Notes: generated from the sequence alone by a model not told the origin. A DNA stretch of 64,000 nucleotides from Archangium gephyra (GCF_001027285.1 NZ_CP011509.1:6534501-6598500); one strand, 5' to 3'. Counted from the first letter of the stretch, positions 54,332 through 63,607 are shown. A program made the numbers and translations.

Positions 54332-54787
54332 GTGAATCAGGACATGGACGAGGTGCTCCAGCGGTACATGGCGCAGCACGGGCTGAAGAGCACGCGCCAG
54401 CGCAGCCTCATCATCGACACCTTCTTCTCCGTGGGCGGCCACCTGTCCGTGGAGGAGCTGTGGAACCGGGTGCGCCAGCAGGACACCCGGGTGTCGGTGG
54501 CCACGGTGTACCGGACGATGAAGCTGCTCAACGAGTGCGGCCTGGCCCACGCGCGCAACTTCGGCGACGGGCAGACGCGCTACGAGGCGGCCGCCGGCCG
54601 TCACCACCATGATCACCTCATCTGCACCCACTGCGGCACCATCGTCGAGTTCGAGGATGACCGCATCGAGCACATGCAGGAGGCGGTGGCGCGCAAGCAC
54701 GGCTTCACGGTGACGTCGCACAAGATGGAGCTGTACGGGCTGTGCCGGAACTGTCAGCGGCAGGGCGTGGCCAAGAGCGAGGCATGA
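54332..54787 (+). CDS. Fur-family metal-responsive transcription regulator
   Basis: A GTG start at 54332 (GGAGG upstream) gives 151 residues; an ATG lies four codons in. The N-terminal winged helix (LKSTRQRSLIIDTFFSVGGHLSVEELWNRV, VSVATVYRTMKLLNECGLA) and C-terminal dimer/metal domain (RHHHDHLICTHCGTIVEFEDDRIEHMQ, YGLCRNCQ) are both complete, with His/Cys clusters for structural zinc and the regulatory metal. The regulated metal could be iron, zinc or peroxide-linked. Its stop overlaps the start of a TlpA-like redoxin gene (ATGA), so the two are co-expressed. Confidence 0.9.
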   Translation: MNQDMDEVLQRYMAQHGLKSTRQRSLIIDTFFSVGGHLSVEELWNRVRQQDTRVSVATVYRTMKLLNECGLAHARNFGDGQTRYEAAAGRHHHDHLICTHCGTIVEFEDDRIEHMQEAVARKHGFTVTSHKMELYGLCRNCQRQGVAKSEA

Positions 54788-55305
54788 GGCGCGCGGCCCT
54801 GGCGGTGGGATGCGCCCTGGTGCTGGCGCTGGCCGGGTGCCGCACGGTGCCCGAGGAGCCCGGGAGGGGCTCGGGGCCCTCGCCGTACCTGCGGGCGCTG
54901 GCGCTGCCCTCGGTGGGACCCACGCCCCTGGACTGGAACCAGCTGCCCGGGCGCGTGGTGATGGTGTCCTTCTTCGCCACCTGGTGCTTCCCGTGTCTGG
55001 CGGAGCTGCCCACGCTGGAGGCCCTCCAGAAGGAGCATGGCCCCCAGGGCTTCCAGGTGGTGCTGGTGGGGCTGGATCTCGACGGCGCCAAGATGCTGGA
55101 GCCCTTCGCCCACCAGTACGCGCTCAACTTCCCCGTGCTGGTGTCCGACGAGCCCATGCAGAAGGGCCGCAGCGCCTTCGGGCTCATCCCCTCGCTGCCC
55201 GCCACCTTCCTGCTGGACAAGGAGGGCCAGGTGGCCGGTGCGTGGCAGGGCATGGCCGGCCACTCGGACATGTCCCGGGCCGTGGAAAAACTCCTGCGGC
55301 GCTGA
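54784..55305 (+). CDS. TlpA/ResA-like thioredoxin-fold lipoprotein
   Basis: The ATG overlaps the Fur-family stop (ATGA at 54784-54787) and gives 173 residues. A lipoprotein signal ends LALAGC (Cys19). The thioredoxin fold has VMVSFFATWCFPCLAELPTLEALQ with the redox motif CFPC (Cys68, Cys71), GFQVVLVGLDLDG and the cis-Pro turn SLPATFLLDKEG. It is thus a periplasmic-side thiol-disulfide oxidoreductase, perhaps for cytochrome maturation or for stress. The pairing with a metal regulator suggests redox/metal control. Confidence 0.88.
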   Translation: MRRAALAVGCALVLALAGCRTVPEEPGRGSGPSPYLRALALPSVGPTPLDWNQLPGRVVMVSFFATWCFPCLAELPTLEALQKEHGPQGFQVVLVGLDLDGAKMLEPFAHQYALNFPVLVSDEPMQKGRSAFGLIPSLPATFLLDKEGQVAGAWQGMAGHSDMSRAVEKLLRR

Positions 55306-55505
55306 AGCGCGGACGCGGCCTTCTGTCTCCTGGACGGAGTGGCACCTCTCCGTGACTTGCACCCGGGTACAAGGGATGTGCATGCCTCCGGACACGGGAG
55401 GTGCAACGCGGTGACGGGAGCAACGGACAGCCGGATGGCGCGTGTGCACCCGTTCCCGGTGGCACGTGGGTCCAGGTGGGTCCTCCCGCGGCGCGGGGGG
55501 GCCGG

Positions 55506-57323
55506 ATGAGAGTGCCCTCCTTCACCGGTGCGCTGCTCGTGGCCCTGGGGCTGGCGATCCTGCTCGCGTTGAGCGTGGGGGTGGCGTCGGTGCTGACGCT
55601 GCGCTCGGTCACCCGTGAGCAGGGCGTGGCCCTGGTGCAGGAGGCCACCACCCTGGAGGCCGTGCAGTTCCTGCTGGTGCTGAGCGAGCGGCGCGCCCGC
55701 CATGCCCGCACCTGGTTGCTCTCCCCGGAGCCGCACGTCCGCCAGGAGCTGGAGGCGGCCCGCCAGGAGTGGGAGGTGCGGCTGCGGCAGCTCGAGGAGT
55801 CCTTCCGCGGGAAGCGGGAGCGGGCGCTGCTGGCCCGCATCCGCGAGCGGCAACTCGCCATCCAGGCGGTGATGGATCGCCTCCTGGCCCAGGGGGAGCA
55901 CGAGGCGGCCCGGGAAAAGGATTGGCGGACCGAGTACGAGGCGGAGCTGCGCCCCCTGCGGGTGGACCTGGATCAGGAGCTCTCCCAGCTGGTGGCGCTC
56001 CAGCAGGAGTCGCTCCAGGAGGCCGTCCGCCAGCAGGAGCGGACCCGGCTGCGCGCCGTCACCCGGCTGGGCCTGGCCATGCTCGGCGCGGTGCTGGCCG
56101 CCGGAGCCTGTGGGGCGCTGCTGGTGCGCAGCCTGCGCCAGCACCGGTGGGCCGAGGCGGAGGTGCAGCGCAGCGAGGCCCGCTTCCGTGCCACCTTCAA
56201 CCAGGCGGCGGTGGGGCTCGCCCAGGTGGGCCTGGACGGGCGCTGGCTGCTGCTCAACCCCCGCTTCTGCGAGATCCTCGGCTACGGCGAGCGGGAGCTG
56301 GTCGGGCAGCGCTTCGCGGACTTCACCCACCCGGAGGATCGCGCGCGGGACGAGGCCAATGTGCGCCGGCTGATGGCCGGGGAGCTGTCCACCTTCTCGT
56401 GTGAGAAGCGCTATCTGCGCCCGGGCGGCTCGGTGGTGTGGGTGAACCTCTCCGTGTCGCTGGTGCGCGATGACGCGGGCAGGCCCCTGTACACCCTCGC
56501 GGCCATCGAGGACATCACCCGGAGGAAGGCGCTGGAGGACGAGCGGGTGCTCCTGCTGGCCGAGGCGCGGGAGGCGCTGCGGCTGCGCGAGGAGTTCCTC
56601 TCGGTGGCCAGCCACGAGCTGCGCACGCCGCTCACGCCGCTCAACCTGAACCTGCAGGTGGTGCTGCGCGAGGCGCGTTCACACCCGGAGCTGCCCTTCG
56701 CCCACCGCGTGGCGCAGCGGCTGGAGTCGGGGCACCAGCAGGTGCAGCGGATGGCGCGGCTCATCGAGGATCTGCTGGACGCCAGCCGGCTGGGGACGGG
56801 CAGGCTGGCGCTGAGCCTGGAGGACGTGGACCTGTCGGCGCTGGTGCGCGAGGTGGCCCGGCGCTTCGAGCCGGTGGCGCGGCGCACCGGGAGTACCCTG
56901 GAGGTGGAGGCGCCCGTGCCGGTGGTGGGCCGGTGGGATGCGCACCGGCTGGAGCAGGTGGTGGCGAGCCTGTTGTCCAACGCCCTCAAGTTCGGCGCGG
57001 GACGGCCCGTGCGCCTGCGGGTGGAGGCGGAGGGGGGCCTCGCGCGGCTCATGGTGCGGGACGAGGGCATCGGCATCGCGCCGGAGCAGCTGCCCCACAT
57101 CTTCGAGCGCTTCTCGCGGGGCGTGTCGGAGCGGCACTACGGCGGCATGGGCCTGGGGCTGTTCCTCACCCGGAACGTGGCGCGCTCGCTGGGCGGAGAG
57201 GTGGTGGCCGAGAGCCTGCCGGGTCAGGGTGCCACCTTCACCGTGCGGTTGCCGCAGCGGCCCGCCGAGGGCAGGGGAGAGCGGGCCTCGCGGGACGAGG
57301 CTCCCGTGCCGCCGCCCGTCTGA
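55506..57323 (+). CDS. PAS-containing membrane sensor histidine kinase
   Basis: The chosen ATG at 55506 gives 605 residues. A transmembrane helix (ALLVALGLAILLALSVGVASVL) is followed by a four-helix-type periplasmic region (about residues 35-205, SERRARHARTWLLSPEPHVR), as in CHASE3/5TM-type sensors. A second helix (LGLAMLGAVLAAGACGALLV) leads to a PAS domain (about 250-370: FRATFNQAAVGLAQVGLDGRWLLLNPRFCEILGY). HisKA follows (FLSVASHELRTPLTPLNL) with an ATPase domain (SLLSNALKFG, DEGIGIAPEQL, GGMGLGLFLTRNVA). No response regulator is adjacent, so it is an orphan kinase. A frame opens upstream at 55401 without protein-like sequence. Confidence 0.88.
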   Translation: MRVPSFTGALLVALGLAILLALSVGVASVLTLRSVTREQGVALVQEATTLEAVQFLLVLSERRARHARTWLLSPEPHVRQELEAARQEWEVRLRQLEESFRGKRERALLARIRERQLAIQAVMDRLLAQGEHEAAREKDWRTEYEAELRPLRVDLDQELSQLVALQQESLQEAVRQQERTRLRAVTRLGLAMLGAVLAAGACGALLVRSLRQHRWAEAEVQRSEARFRATFNQAAVGLAQVGLDGRWLLLNPRFCEILGYGERELVGQRFADFTHPEDRARDEANVRRLMAGELSTFSCEKRYLRPGGSVVWVNLSVSLVRDDAGRPLYTLAAIEDITRRKALEDERVLLLAEAREALRLREEFLSVASHELRTPLTPLNLNLQVVLREARSHPELPFAHRVAQRLESGHQQVQRMARLIEDLLDASRLGTGRLALSLEDVDLSALVREVARRFEPVARRTGSTLEVEAPVPVVGRWDAHRLEQVVASLLSNALKFGAGRPVRLRVEAEGGLARLMVRDEGIGIAPEQLPHIFERFSRGVSERHYGGMGLGLFLTRNVARSLGGEVVAESLPGQGATFTVRLPQRPAEGRGERASRDEAPVPPPV

Positions 57324-57328
57324 GGCGC

Positions 57329-59155
57329 TCAGTCCACCCGCTCCCCCAGCTTCTGCTCGTACCACGCGGAGGGTTGGAGGAGCTGGAGATGGACGCGCTC
57401 GGGCGTCACCTCCACCCCCAGCGGGAGCCGCCGGACCTTCACCAGCATCACGGCCTGGGTGGACGGGCCCGAGAGCTCCACCTTCCCGCGCAGCTCGAGC
57501 CCCTCGCCCTGGACGTGGATCTTCTCCACCTTCACGCCGCTGCTTCCCAGCGACACCGTCCCGGACAGCTCCAGGTCCTTGGCCTCCAGCAGGGGAGACA
57601 ACACCTGGGGCAGCCCCGTCTTGTCGGTGAGCAGGGCGACGAAGGGGGCCGCGTTGGTGAAGCTCCCGGCGAAGCGCCCCGAGAGGACCGCGGGGGACAG
57701 CGTGAGGGTGGCCTCCGGGAAGGCCAGGGTGCCCTCCCAGCCGTGCACCTGGGGCTTGTCGCCCTTCTGGACGGAGGCGTTGCGCAGCAGCAGCCGGCTC
57801 CCGGCGAACGTCACCGTGTCGCGGCGCAGGGCCAGCTTCCGCGCGTCCACGTCCAGGACGAGCCGCGCTCCCAGCCGCGTGCCGCCCCAGCGGGCCCGGA
57901 TGTCGTCCGTGCTCAGCTCCAGCGACGCCTTCCCCCGGCCCTTCGCGGCATCCGCCTGGCTCATGGCCACCAGCCTCGCCTGGCCCGAGTCCACCTGGAT
58001 GGCCGGCGCCAGCCAGTCGTTGAGCACCCTCAAATCCAACGGATTGCTCGCCGCCACGTGCAGCGCCGCGTGGACGTCGCGCGGCGGCTCACCCAGGCGC
58101 GGGGCCGGCGCCTCCACGGACACCGTCACCTCCGACGTCTCCAGCAGCTGTCCGTTCTTCCCCTCCACCTTCACGGGGCTCAGCACCAGCCGGAGCCCGG
58201 CGCGTGACGGCCCGTCCTCCTTCGCTCGCACCTCCCCGTGAAGCCGCCAGGGGGCTCGCACGCGCACGAGGCCCAGCGGCACGAGGATGGGTTTCCCCGA
58301 GCCCTCCAGCCGGCTGTCCGGGGCGAAACGGCCCTCCTTCAGCCGGACATCCGCTTCCAGGCGTCCCGCGCCTCCCTCCAGCTCGGCCTCGGCGATCTGC
58401 GGCACCCACCGTTGCAGCCGGGTGAGTGAGGGCAGGGTGGTCTTCACCTGCAACCGTCCTCCCAGGCCGCTGACCACGTCGAGCCTCCCCTGGGCGTCGC
58501 GCTTCGCGTCGATATCGCAGTCCGCCGTTCCTCCCTCGACGTGGGCGAGCACGTTCCCCTGGTGCGTCAGCTCGCCCTCGCCGAGCCGCGCCCGCGCCCC
58601 GCTCACGGTGAGCCGATGCCCCGGCACCAGCGCCAGCTCCCCGGTGGCATCCGTGACGCCCGTGAGCCGGAGGGGGCCCACCACCAGCTCGCGTACCCCG
58701 TGGACCTGGACGCCCTTCAGCTGCAGCTCCCAGGGAGGCGGTTCCCCCGGGCCATCCGGTCCCCGTGCCGCCGGATCGCCGGGGTGGAGCTGGAAGCTCA
58801 GGCCCGCGACGTTCACCTGCTCGGCCCGCACCTTCAACCGGAACAGGGCGAGCGGGGACAAGTCCAGCTCGGCCGACTCCATCGCGAGCACCCAGTAGCC
58901 GCCACCCGCTTCCTCGTTGCGGATCTTCAGCGCCCGGACCTGGATGGAGTCGGGCCACACGCTCCAGGCCCGGCCCCACTCCACCTTCAGGCTCCGGGAG
59001 GAGTGGTTGATCAGCCGCTCCAGCAACCCGGTCGCGAGCAGCCCGTTGAGAAGCACCTCCAGGACGAGGAACACCCCGAGCCCCCAGAGGAGCGGACGGC
59101 GCCACCGTCCCAGACGACGGGAAGCGGGTGGTGGGGTGGGGGGCGGGGTGGGCAT
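57329..59155 (-). CDS. AsmA/DUF748-like membrane-anchored protein
   Basis: The ATG at 59155 with AAGGAACCGG before it gives 608 residues; earlier in-frame starts (59182, 59371) lack such a site. A Pro-rich cytoplasmic N-terminus precedes one transmembrane helix (LLWGLGVFLVLEVLLNGLLATG). The long beta-rich periplasmic domain that follows (SRSLKVEWGRAWSVWPDSIQVRALKIRNEE, LDLSPLALFRLKVRAEQVNVAGLSF) resembles AsmA-like bridge proteins of the repeating-beta-groove type. Such proteins take part in outer-membrane lipid homeostasis. It is convergent with the kinase gene, with five bases between. Confidence 0.72.
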   Translation of the reverse strand: MPTPPPTPPPASRRLGRWRRPLLWGLGVFLVLEVLLNGLLATGLLERLINHSSRSLKVEWGRAWSVWPDSIQVRALKIRNEEAGGGYWVLAMESAELDLSPLALFRLKVRAEQVNVAGLSFQLHPGDPAARGPDGPGEPPPWELQLKGVQVHGVRELVVGPLRLTGVTDATGELALVPGHRLTVSGARARLGEGELTHQGNVLAHVEGGTADCDIDAKRDAQGRLDVVSGLGGRLQVKTTLPSLTRLQRWVPQIAEAELEGGAGRLEADVRLKEGRFAPDSRLEGSGKPILVPLGLVRVRAPWRLHGEVRAKEDGPSRAGLRLVLSPVKVEGKNGQLLETSEVTVSVEAPAPRLGEPPRDVHAALHVAASNPLDLRVLNDWLAPAIQVDSGQARLVAMSQADAAKGRGKASLELSTDDIRARWGGTRLGARLVLDVDARKLALRRDTVTFAGSRLLLRNASVQKGDKPQVHGWEGTLAFPEATLTLSPAVLSGRFAGSFTNAAPFVALLTDKTGLPQVLSPLLEAKDLELSGTVSLGSSGVKVEKIHVQGEGLELRGKVELSGPSTQAVMLVKVRRLPLGVEVTPERVHLQLLQPSAWYEQKLGERVD

Positions 59156-59315
59156 CCGGTTCCTTCGCGAGGGGTTCTCCATGCTGGCAGGAGGCGTGCC
59201 ACGGGGCGCTGGCCGCGAGGAGCGACTGTCCTCCTGGAGAAAGAGGGACGGCTCGCTACAGGTCTGGAGCGGATTTCTTGCCGGTGAGGTCGCCACTGGT
59301 ACCTTCCGACCACTC

Positions 59316-59591
59316 ATGACGGTGCGGCGAAAGCTCCTCGGTGTGGCGGCGTGTGTGGCCGCGGTCCTCACGCTGGTATCGGTGGTGGACGCGAAGGGCT
59401 TCCGCCGCTACCTGCGTCTGCGCCAGGACGTCGAGGCCATCCAGGAGCGCAACCGCGTCCTGTCCGAGCAGAACGCCACCCTTCTTCGCGAGATCAACGC
59501 GCTGCGCAATGATCCCGCCGCCCTCGAGCGCGCCGCGCGCGAGGAGCTCGGCTACGTCAAGCCGGGCGAGCTCGTCTTCCATCTGGAGTAA
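59316..59591 (+). CDS. ftsB: FtsB/DivIC-family cell-division protein
   Basis: The 91-residue protein has a short cytoplasmic start (MTVRRK), one transmembrane helix (LLGVAACVAAVLTLVSVVDA) and a coiled coil (LRQDVEAIQERNRVLSEQNATLLREINALR), followed by the conserved ERAAREELGYVKPGELVFHLE, the C-terminal signature of FtsB. It should act with FtsQ and FtsL at the septum. The next gene starts two bases after the stop. The frame upstream belongs to antisense of the AsmA-like gene. The symbol is assigned on length and signature. Confidence 0.87.
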   Translation: MTVRRKLLGVAACVAAVLTLVSVVDAKGFRRYLRLRQDVEAIQERNRVLSEQNATLLREINALRNDPAALERAAREELGYVKPGELVFHLE

Positions 59592-59593
59592 TC

Positions 59594-61762
59594 GTGTCCG
59601 CCCTTTCGGCCATCCCTCCAGTCTCCAAGCTCTTCCACTTCCTCGTCCGGGCCGTGCCCGGCGCGGCGGTGCTGTCCGCCTTCATCCACCTGGCGCGAGG
59701 CGGCTTCCGCGGCCTGCATACGCTGGGCTGGACCGAGGCCTCCCTCGTCGTCTTCCTGCTCGCCGGGCTCGGAGTGCTGGGCTGGCGGCGCTTCACCCGT
59801 GGCGCCGTGGGCGCTCCGGTCTACCTCCGGGATGACCTGGAGCTGGGCGCGGTGCTCATCGCCTCGGCCTTCATCGTCGTGGCCATCGCCGGGGGCGCGG
59901 TCTTCCCCCTCATCTACCTGGTCATGGCCTTCCTGGTGGCCTTCCTGCCGCGCAACGCGGGCCTCGCGCTGCTCGGCGTGGCGCTCGCCTTCGATGCGGT
60001 CATCGTCCTGCAGGGCCCTGATCGCAACGTCACCTCCTTCCTCACCCACGCGCTCTTCCTCGCGCTCTTCGCCGGCCTCTACCACCTGGTGCTCTCCGCC
60101 CGCATCGCCGCCGCCCGCCGCGCCGAGAGCGCCGCCGTGGAGAAGCGCATCAAGGAGGTCGAGGAGCGCGCCCGCACCTTCCGGCTCGTCAGCTCCGGCT
60201 CCCACGACAACCCGCCCGATGTGAAGGACGAGGAGAAGTGGCTGCTCGCCTCGGTGAAGGAGATCGAGGGCGCGGTGGGCGCCGCCCTGGAGATCGCCGA
60301 GACGGCCCTCCACACCCACACCTGCGCGGCCTTCCTGCTGGCGTCCGACGACAAGGGGCTGAAGCTGTACGATTGCCGCAGCGCCTCGGACCGGGTGCAG
60401 CGCGAGCGCTTCAACGCGGGCGAGGGCATGCTGGGTGGCGTGCTCAAGCGCCGCGCTCCGGTGCGGATGCACTCGGCCCACGGGCTCAAGGGCATCACCT
60501 GGTACGACGGCAGCGCGCCCACCCTGGGCGCCGTGCTGGCCGTGCCCATCATCGAGGCGGCCAGCGGCCTGGTGCGCGGCGTGCTCGTGGCGGACCGGGT
60601 GACGCACAACCCCTTCTCGGATGACGACGAGAAGCTGCTGACGACGATCGCCTCCGAGGTGCTGCGCTCCATCGAGGTGGAGCGGGTGATGTCGTACATC
60701 CGCAAGACGCGCGACGAGAAGGACCGGTTCTTCCGGGCCATCGAAGAGCTCAACCGCGCGGGCAGCCCGGATCAGGTCTTCCTGGCGGTGCTGGAGAGCG
60801 CGCGGCAGCTGGCCGGCCTGGACTTCTGCGCCGTCACCATCGTGAACGAGCAGGAGGGCAAGCGCGTCCACAAGGTGGCCCGGATGCTGGGCGTCACGGC
60901 GCAGGGGAGCAAGGCGCTCGAGGGCCGCACCTTCCCGGACAACAACGGGCTGGTGGCCAACGTGGTGCGCTACGGCGCGCCGCTGCCCGGACGCGACATC
61001 AAGGCCATGGATCGGCAGGTCATCTTCGACGAGGACACGCAGCTGCGGGGCCTCGCCGCGCTGAAGATCTTCCCGCTCACCGCGGGGGACCGGATCCTCG
61101 GGACGCTGGTGGCGGGCTCGCGCCGCAAGGCCGCGCTGGACCATGACGTGCTGCGGATGCTCGAGGTCATCGCCATCCAGGCCGCCCAGGCGGTGCTGCG
61201 CGCCCAGCTCTACGAGGCCATGGAGCGCATGGCCACGACGGACGGCATGACGGGCCTGTACAACAACCGCACCTTCCAGGCGAAGGCGGACGAGATGCTC
61301 GCCCACTCGCGGCGCTACGGGCGCAAGTGCTCGCTGATGCTCACGGACGTGGACCACTTCAAGAGCGTGAACGACACCTACGGCCACCTGACGGGAGACC
61401 AGGTGCTCAAGGGCGTGGCGCGCATCCTCCGCGAGCAGGCTCGGGACACGGACATCGTCGCGCGCTACGGCGGCGAGGAGTTCGCCATCCTCATGCCGGA
61501 GACGGACGCCAAGGGCGCGAAGATCATCGCCGAGCGCATCCGCGAGGCCATCATGGCCGAGGTGTTCCAGACGGAGATGGGCCCGCTGAAGGTGACGCTG
61601 TCGCTGGGCATCGCGACGGCGCCGGACCACGGCACGGACAAGCTGGTGCTGGTGGAGCAGGCGGACCAGTGCCTGTACTACGCCAAGCGGCACGGCCGGA
61701 ACCAGTCGGTGACGGTGGCCGAGGCGCAGGGCGGCCGGAAGCTCCAGGCCGTCGAGGGCTGA
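59594..61762 (+). CDS. Membrane GAF-GAF-GGDEF diguanylate cyclase
   Basis: A GTG start at 59594, two bases after the ftsB stop, gives 722 residues. Five or six hydrophobic segments (about residues 45-170) are followed by a coiled coil and two GAF-like domains (about 215-370, with CAAFLLASDDKGLKLY, and about 385-545, with FCAVTIVNEQEG). The C-terminal GGDEF domain (about 550-710) has DGMTGLYNNRTF, LTDVDHFKSVNDTYGHLTGDQVL and the active loop YGGEEFAILMPETD. The GGEEF signature (about 626-630) suggests a working cyclase that makes cyclic di-GMP from GTP. No RxxD inhibitory site is evident before the loop. It may link membrane signals to motility or development. Confidence 0.88.
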   Translation: MSALSAIPPVSKLFHFLVRAVPGAAVLSAFIHLARGGFRGLHTLGWTEASLVVFLLAGLGVLGWRRFTRGAVGAPVYLRDDLELGAVLIASAFIVVAIAGGAVFPLIYLVMAFLVAFLPRNAGLALLGVALAFDAVIVLQGPDRNVTSFLTHALFLALFAGLYHLVLSARIAAARRAESAAVEKRIKEVEERARTFRLVSSGSHDNPPDVKDEEKWLLASVKEIEGAVGAALEIAETALHTHTCAAFLLASDDKGLKLYDCRSASDRVQRERFNAGEGMLGGVLKRRAPVRMHSAHGLKGITWYDGSAPTLGAVLAVPIIEAASGLVRGVLVADRVTHNPFSDDDEKLLTTIASEVLRSIEVERVMSYIRKTRDEKDRFFRAIEELNRAGSPDQVFLAVLESARQLAGLDFCAVTIVNEQEGKRVHKVARMLGVTAQGSKALEGRTFPDNNGLVANVVRYGAPLPGRDIKAMDRQVIFDEDTQLRGLAALKIFPLTAGDRILGTLVAGSRRKAALDHDVLRMLEVIAIQAAQAVLRAQLYEAMERMATTDGMTGLYNNRTFQAKADEMLAHSRRYGRKCSLMLTDVDHFKSVNDTYGHLTGDQVLKGVARILREQARDTDIVARYGGEEFAILMPETDAKGAKIIAERIREAIMAEVFQTEMGPLKVTLSLGIATAPDHGTDKLVLVEQADQCLYYAKRHGRNQSVTVAEAQGGRKLQAVEG

Positions 61763-61768
61763 CACCCC

Positions 61769-62557
61769 TTGGTTCCCCTGGCGGTCACCACGAGCGGCAA
61801 GCCGGACGAGGCCCTCGTGAAGCGGGCCCGCGAGGCCGCGCGCGCCTGGAAGCTGCCGTTCATCCCGAGGCGCAAGAAGGAGCCCATCGGCCCGTTGCTG
61901 GAGTCCGCGGCGGACGCCTTCCTCGTCTTCGAGCGCGAGGGCGTCTCGCTCTGGGATCGCGAGGGCTCCTTCAGCTTCAACCCCGGCATGGCGCACCTGC
62001 GCCGGCTGCGCATCCTCTCGGGGCAGGTGGGCGGGGATGACGCCCTCGTCCGCGTCGCCGAGCTGCGCGCGGGAGATCACCTCCTCGATTGCACGCTGGG
62101 GCTCGGGCAGGACGCGCTGGTGGCCGCGTTGGTGGTGGGGCCGCGGGGGAGGGTGGTGGGGCTGGAGAAGAGCCTCGCGCTCCACGCCGTCGTCTCCGAG
62201 GGCCTCGCCGCCTACGACTACGGCCCCCAGTCGTGCCGCGTGGAGGCGGTGCACGCCGACTCGCACACGTACCTGCGCTCGCTGCCCTCGGGCTCGTTCG
62301 ACGTCGTGCTCTTCGATCCGATGTTCGAGAAGCCCAAGAAGTCCCAGCCGGCCTTCGAGATGCTCCGCCGCTTCGCCGAGCACGCCCCGCTGTTGCCCGA
62401 GACGCTGGAGGAGGCCCGGCGCGTGGCCCGGCGGTGGGTGGTGGTGAAGGGCTCGAAGTACTCGGATGATTTGAAGAAGCTGGGGCTCGAGGCCGAGCCC
62501 GGCTCCCGCTACACCTCCATGATCTGGGGCCGCATCGCGGCCGCCTCGTCCGGGTAA
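61769..62557 (+). CDS. Class I SAM-dependent methyltransferase (RsmJ-like)
   Basis: The frame is open after the stop of the previous gene, and the first possible start is a TTG at 61769, giving 262 residues. A Rossmann methyltransferase core has LLDCTLGLGQDALVAALVVGPRGRVVGLEKS (SAM-binding motif I) and FDVVLFDPMFEKPKKSQPAFEMLRRFA, with a DPMF motif in the place of (N/D)PPY. This resembles RsmJ, the 16S rRNA m2G1516 methyltransferase, but lacks enough shared motif to be certain. A coding start after the TTG cannot be excluded. Confidence 0.72.
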   Translation: MVPLAVTTSGKPDEALVKRAREAARAWKLPFIPRRKKEPIGPLLESAADAFLVFEREGVSLWDREGSFSFNPGMAHLRRLRILSGQVGGDDALVRVAELRAGDHLLDCTLGLGQDALVAALVVGPRGRVVGLEKSLALHAVVSEGLAAYDYGPQSCRVEAVHADSHTYLRSLPSGSFDVVLFDPMFEKPKKSQPAFEMLRRFAEHAPLLPETLEEARRVARRWVVVKGSKYSDDLKKLGLEAEPGSRYTSMIWGRIAAASSG

Positions 62558-62626
62558 GTCCGTACAGCGCGGCCACCACGGCTCCGGCTACGCTCGGGTG
62601 AAACCCAACGGGGAGGAATTCACACG

Positions 62627-63442
62627 ATGCGGAGCGCGATGCGGTGGTTGTCCGTGGTGGGAGGGCTGAGCTTTTCGTGGGCGCTGCCGGCGATGGCCGA
62701 GGGCACGCCGGTCGATTGTGGCGGCGTCGACTGCGAGGGCATCCGCGAGATGAAGGCGCTGTACGAGGCGCAGGTGTCCTTCCTTCAAGAGACGGACCGG
62801 TACTCGCTGAACCTGGCCGAGGTGGGCTTCGCGCCTCCGGCGTGCGCGGACGGCTCGCGTGCGCCCGTGCCCGGTCCGGGGTGGGTGGCGGGCTGCCGCT
62901 TCGCCTACCGGATGACGGCCGCGACCAGCGTTCCAGAGCCCTCGTCCTTCACCGCCATGGCCCAGGGCGCGGCGGGCACTCCGGCCGATGGCGTCAAGCT
63001 GCTGATCGGCAAGCCCTCGTGGGACAAGATCGTCTTCACGTTGGAGCGTGGCGGCGTCCGCCGCTACGTGGGCTGGGACGAGTGCCTGCCCGCCGCGTCC
63101 TTCACGTGCGATGCGCAACTGCGCGAGGGCATCCAGCATATGCGGGCGCTCTACACCACGGAGCGGGGCTTCCTGCAGGAGAAGGACCGGTACTCGAGCA
63201 ACCTCGAGGAGATCGGCTTCGTGCCCATGGGCTGCACGGATGGCACGCGCGCGGCCGTCCCGGACAGCTCGTGGACGGGCGGGTGCCGCTTCATCTACCG
63301 CGTCGACGTCCAGGGCACGGCCCCGACGATGACCTTCACCGCCACGGCCCGCGCCATCTCCGGCCCCATCGCGGGCACCACGATCAAGATCGACGAGAGC
63401 GGGGTGCTCACCCTCACCCCCGCTTACGGCATGTGCCAGTGA
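62627..63442 (+). CDS. Secreted protein of two tandem pilin-like domains
   Basis: The 271-residue protein has a normal signal peptide (VVGGLSFSWALPAMAEG) and two copies of one domain spaced exactly 130 residues apart. The segment MKALYEAQVSFLQETDRYS, 42-60, pairs with MRALYTTERGFLQEKDRYS, 172-190, and C90 in AGCRFAYR pairs with C220 in GGCRFIYR. The copies resemble the soluble part of type IV pilin-like proteins (FLQEKDRYSxNLxEIGF), without their hydrophobic N-terminal helix and prepilin cleavage site. It therefore cannot join a pilus in the usual way. A secreted binding or pilus-capping role is a guess. Confidence 0.68.
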   Translation: MRSAMRWLSVVGGLSFSWALPAMAEGTPVDCGGVDCEGIREMKALYEAQVSFLQETDRYSLNLAEVGFAPPACADGSRAPVPGPGWVAGCRFAYRMTAATSVPEPSSFTAMAQGAAGTPADGVKLLIGKPSWDKIVFTLERGGVRRYVGWDECLPAASFTCDAQLREGIQHMRALYTTERGFLQEKDRYSSNLEEIGFVPMGCTDGTRAAVPDSSWTGGCRFIYRVDVQGTAPTMTFTATARAISGPIAGTTIKIDESGVLTLTPAYGMCQ

Positions 63443-63474
63443 GCCCGGGCCGGTAGCCGGGGCCCCTAAAACCT

Positions 63475-63514
63475 TGCCCCGGGCCACGGAGAAGTCGTCT
63501 CCGAGCCCGGGGCA
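63475..63514. terminator. Bidirectional hairpin terminator
   Basis: TGCCCCGGGC and GCCCGGGGCA form a perfect 10-bp stem, and the loop contains a smaller stem (GGAGA / TCTCC). It lies between two convergent genes, the pilin-like gene ending at 63442 and the MYXO-CTERM gene ending at 63608, and could stop transcription from both sides. There is no clear T-run. Confidence 0.6.
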
Positions 63515-63607
63515 GGAGCACTCCAGGGAGAGGGGGAAAACCCTGGTGGCGCACCCCATCCATAATGCATGGGGGAGCGCCGCGCATCCCCTTGTGCACG
63601 CCTCCCG

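Noticed and set aside
59552-62383. Minus-strand frame of 943 residues opposite the GGDEF gene
   Set aside because: Antisense to the GAF-GGDEF and methyltransferase genes, both of which have clear motifs.
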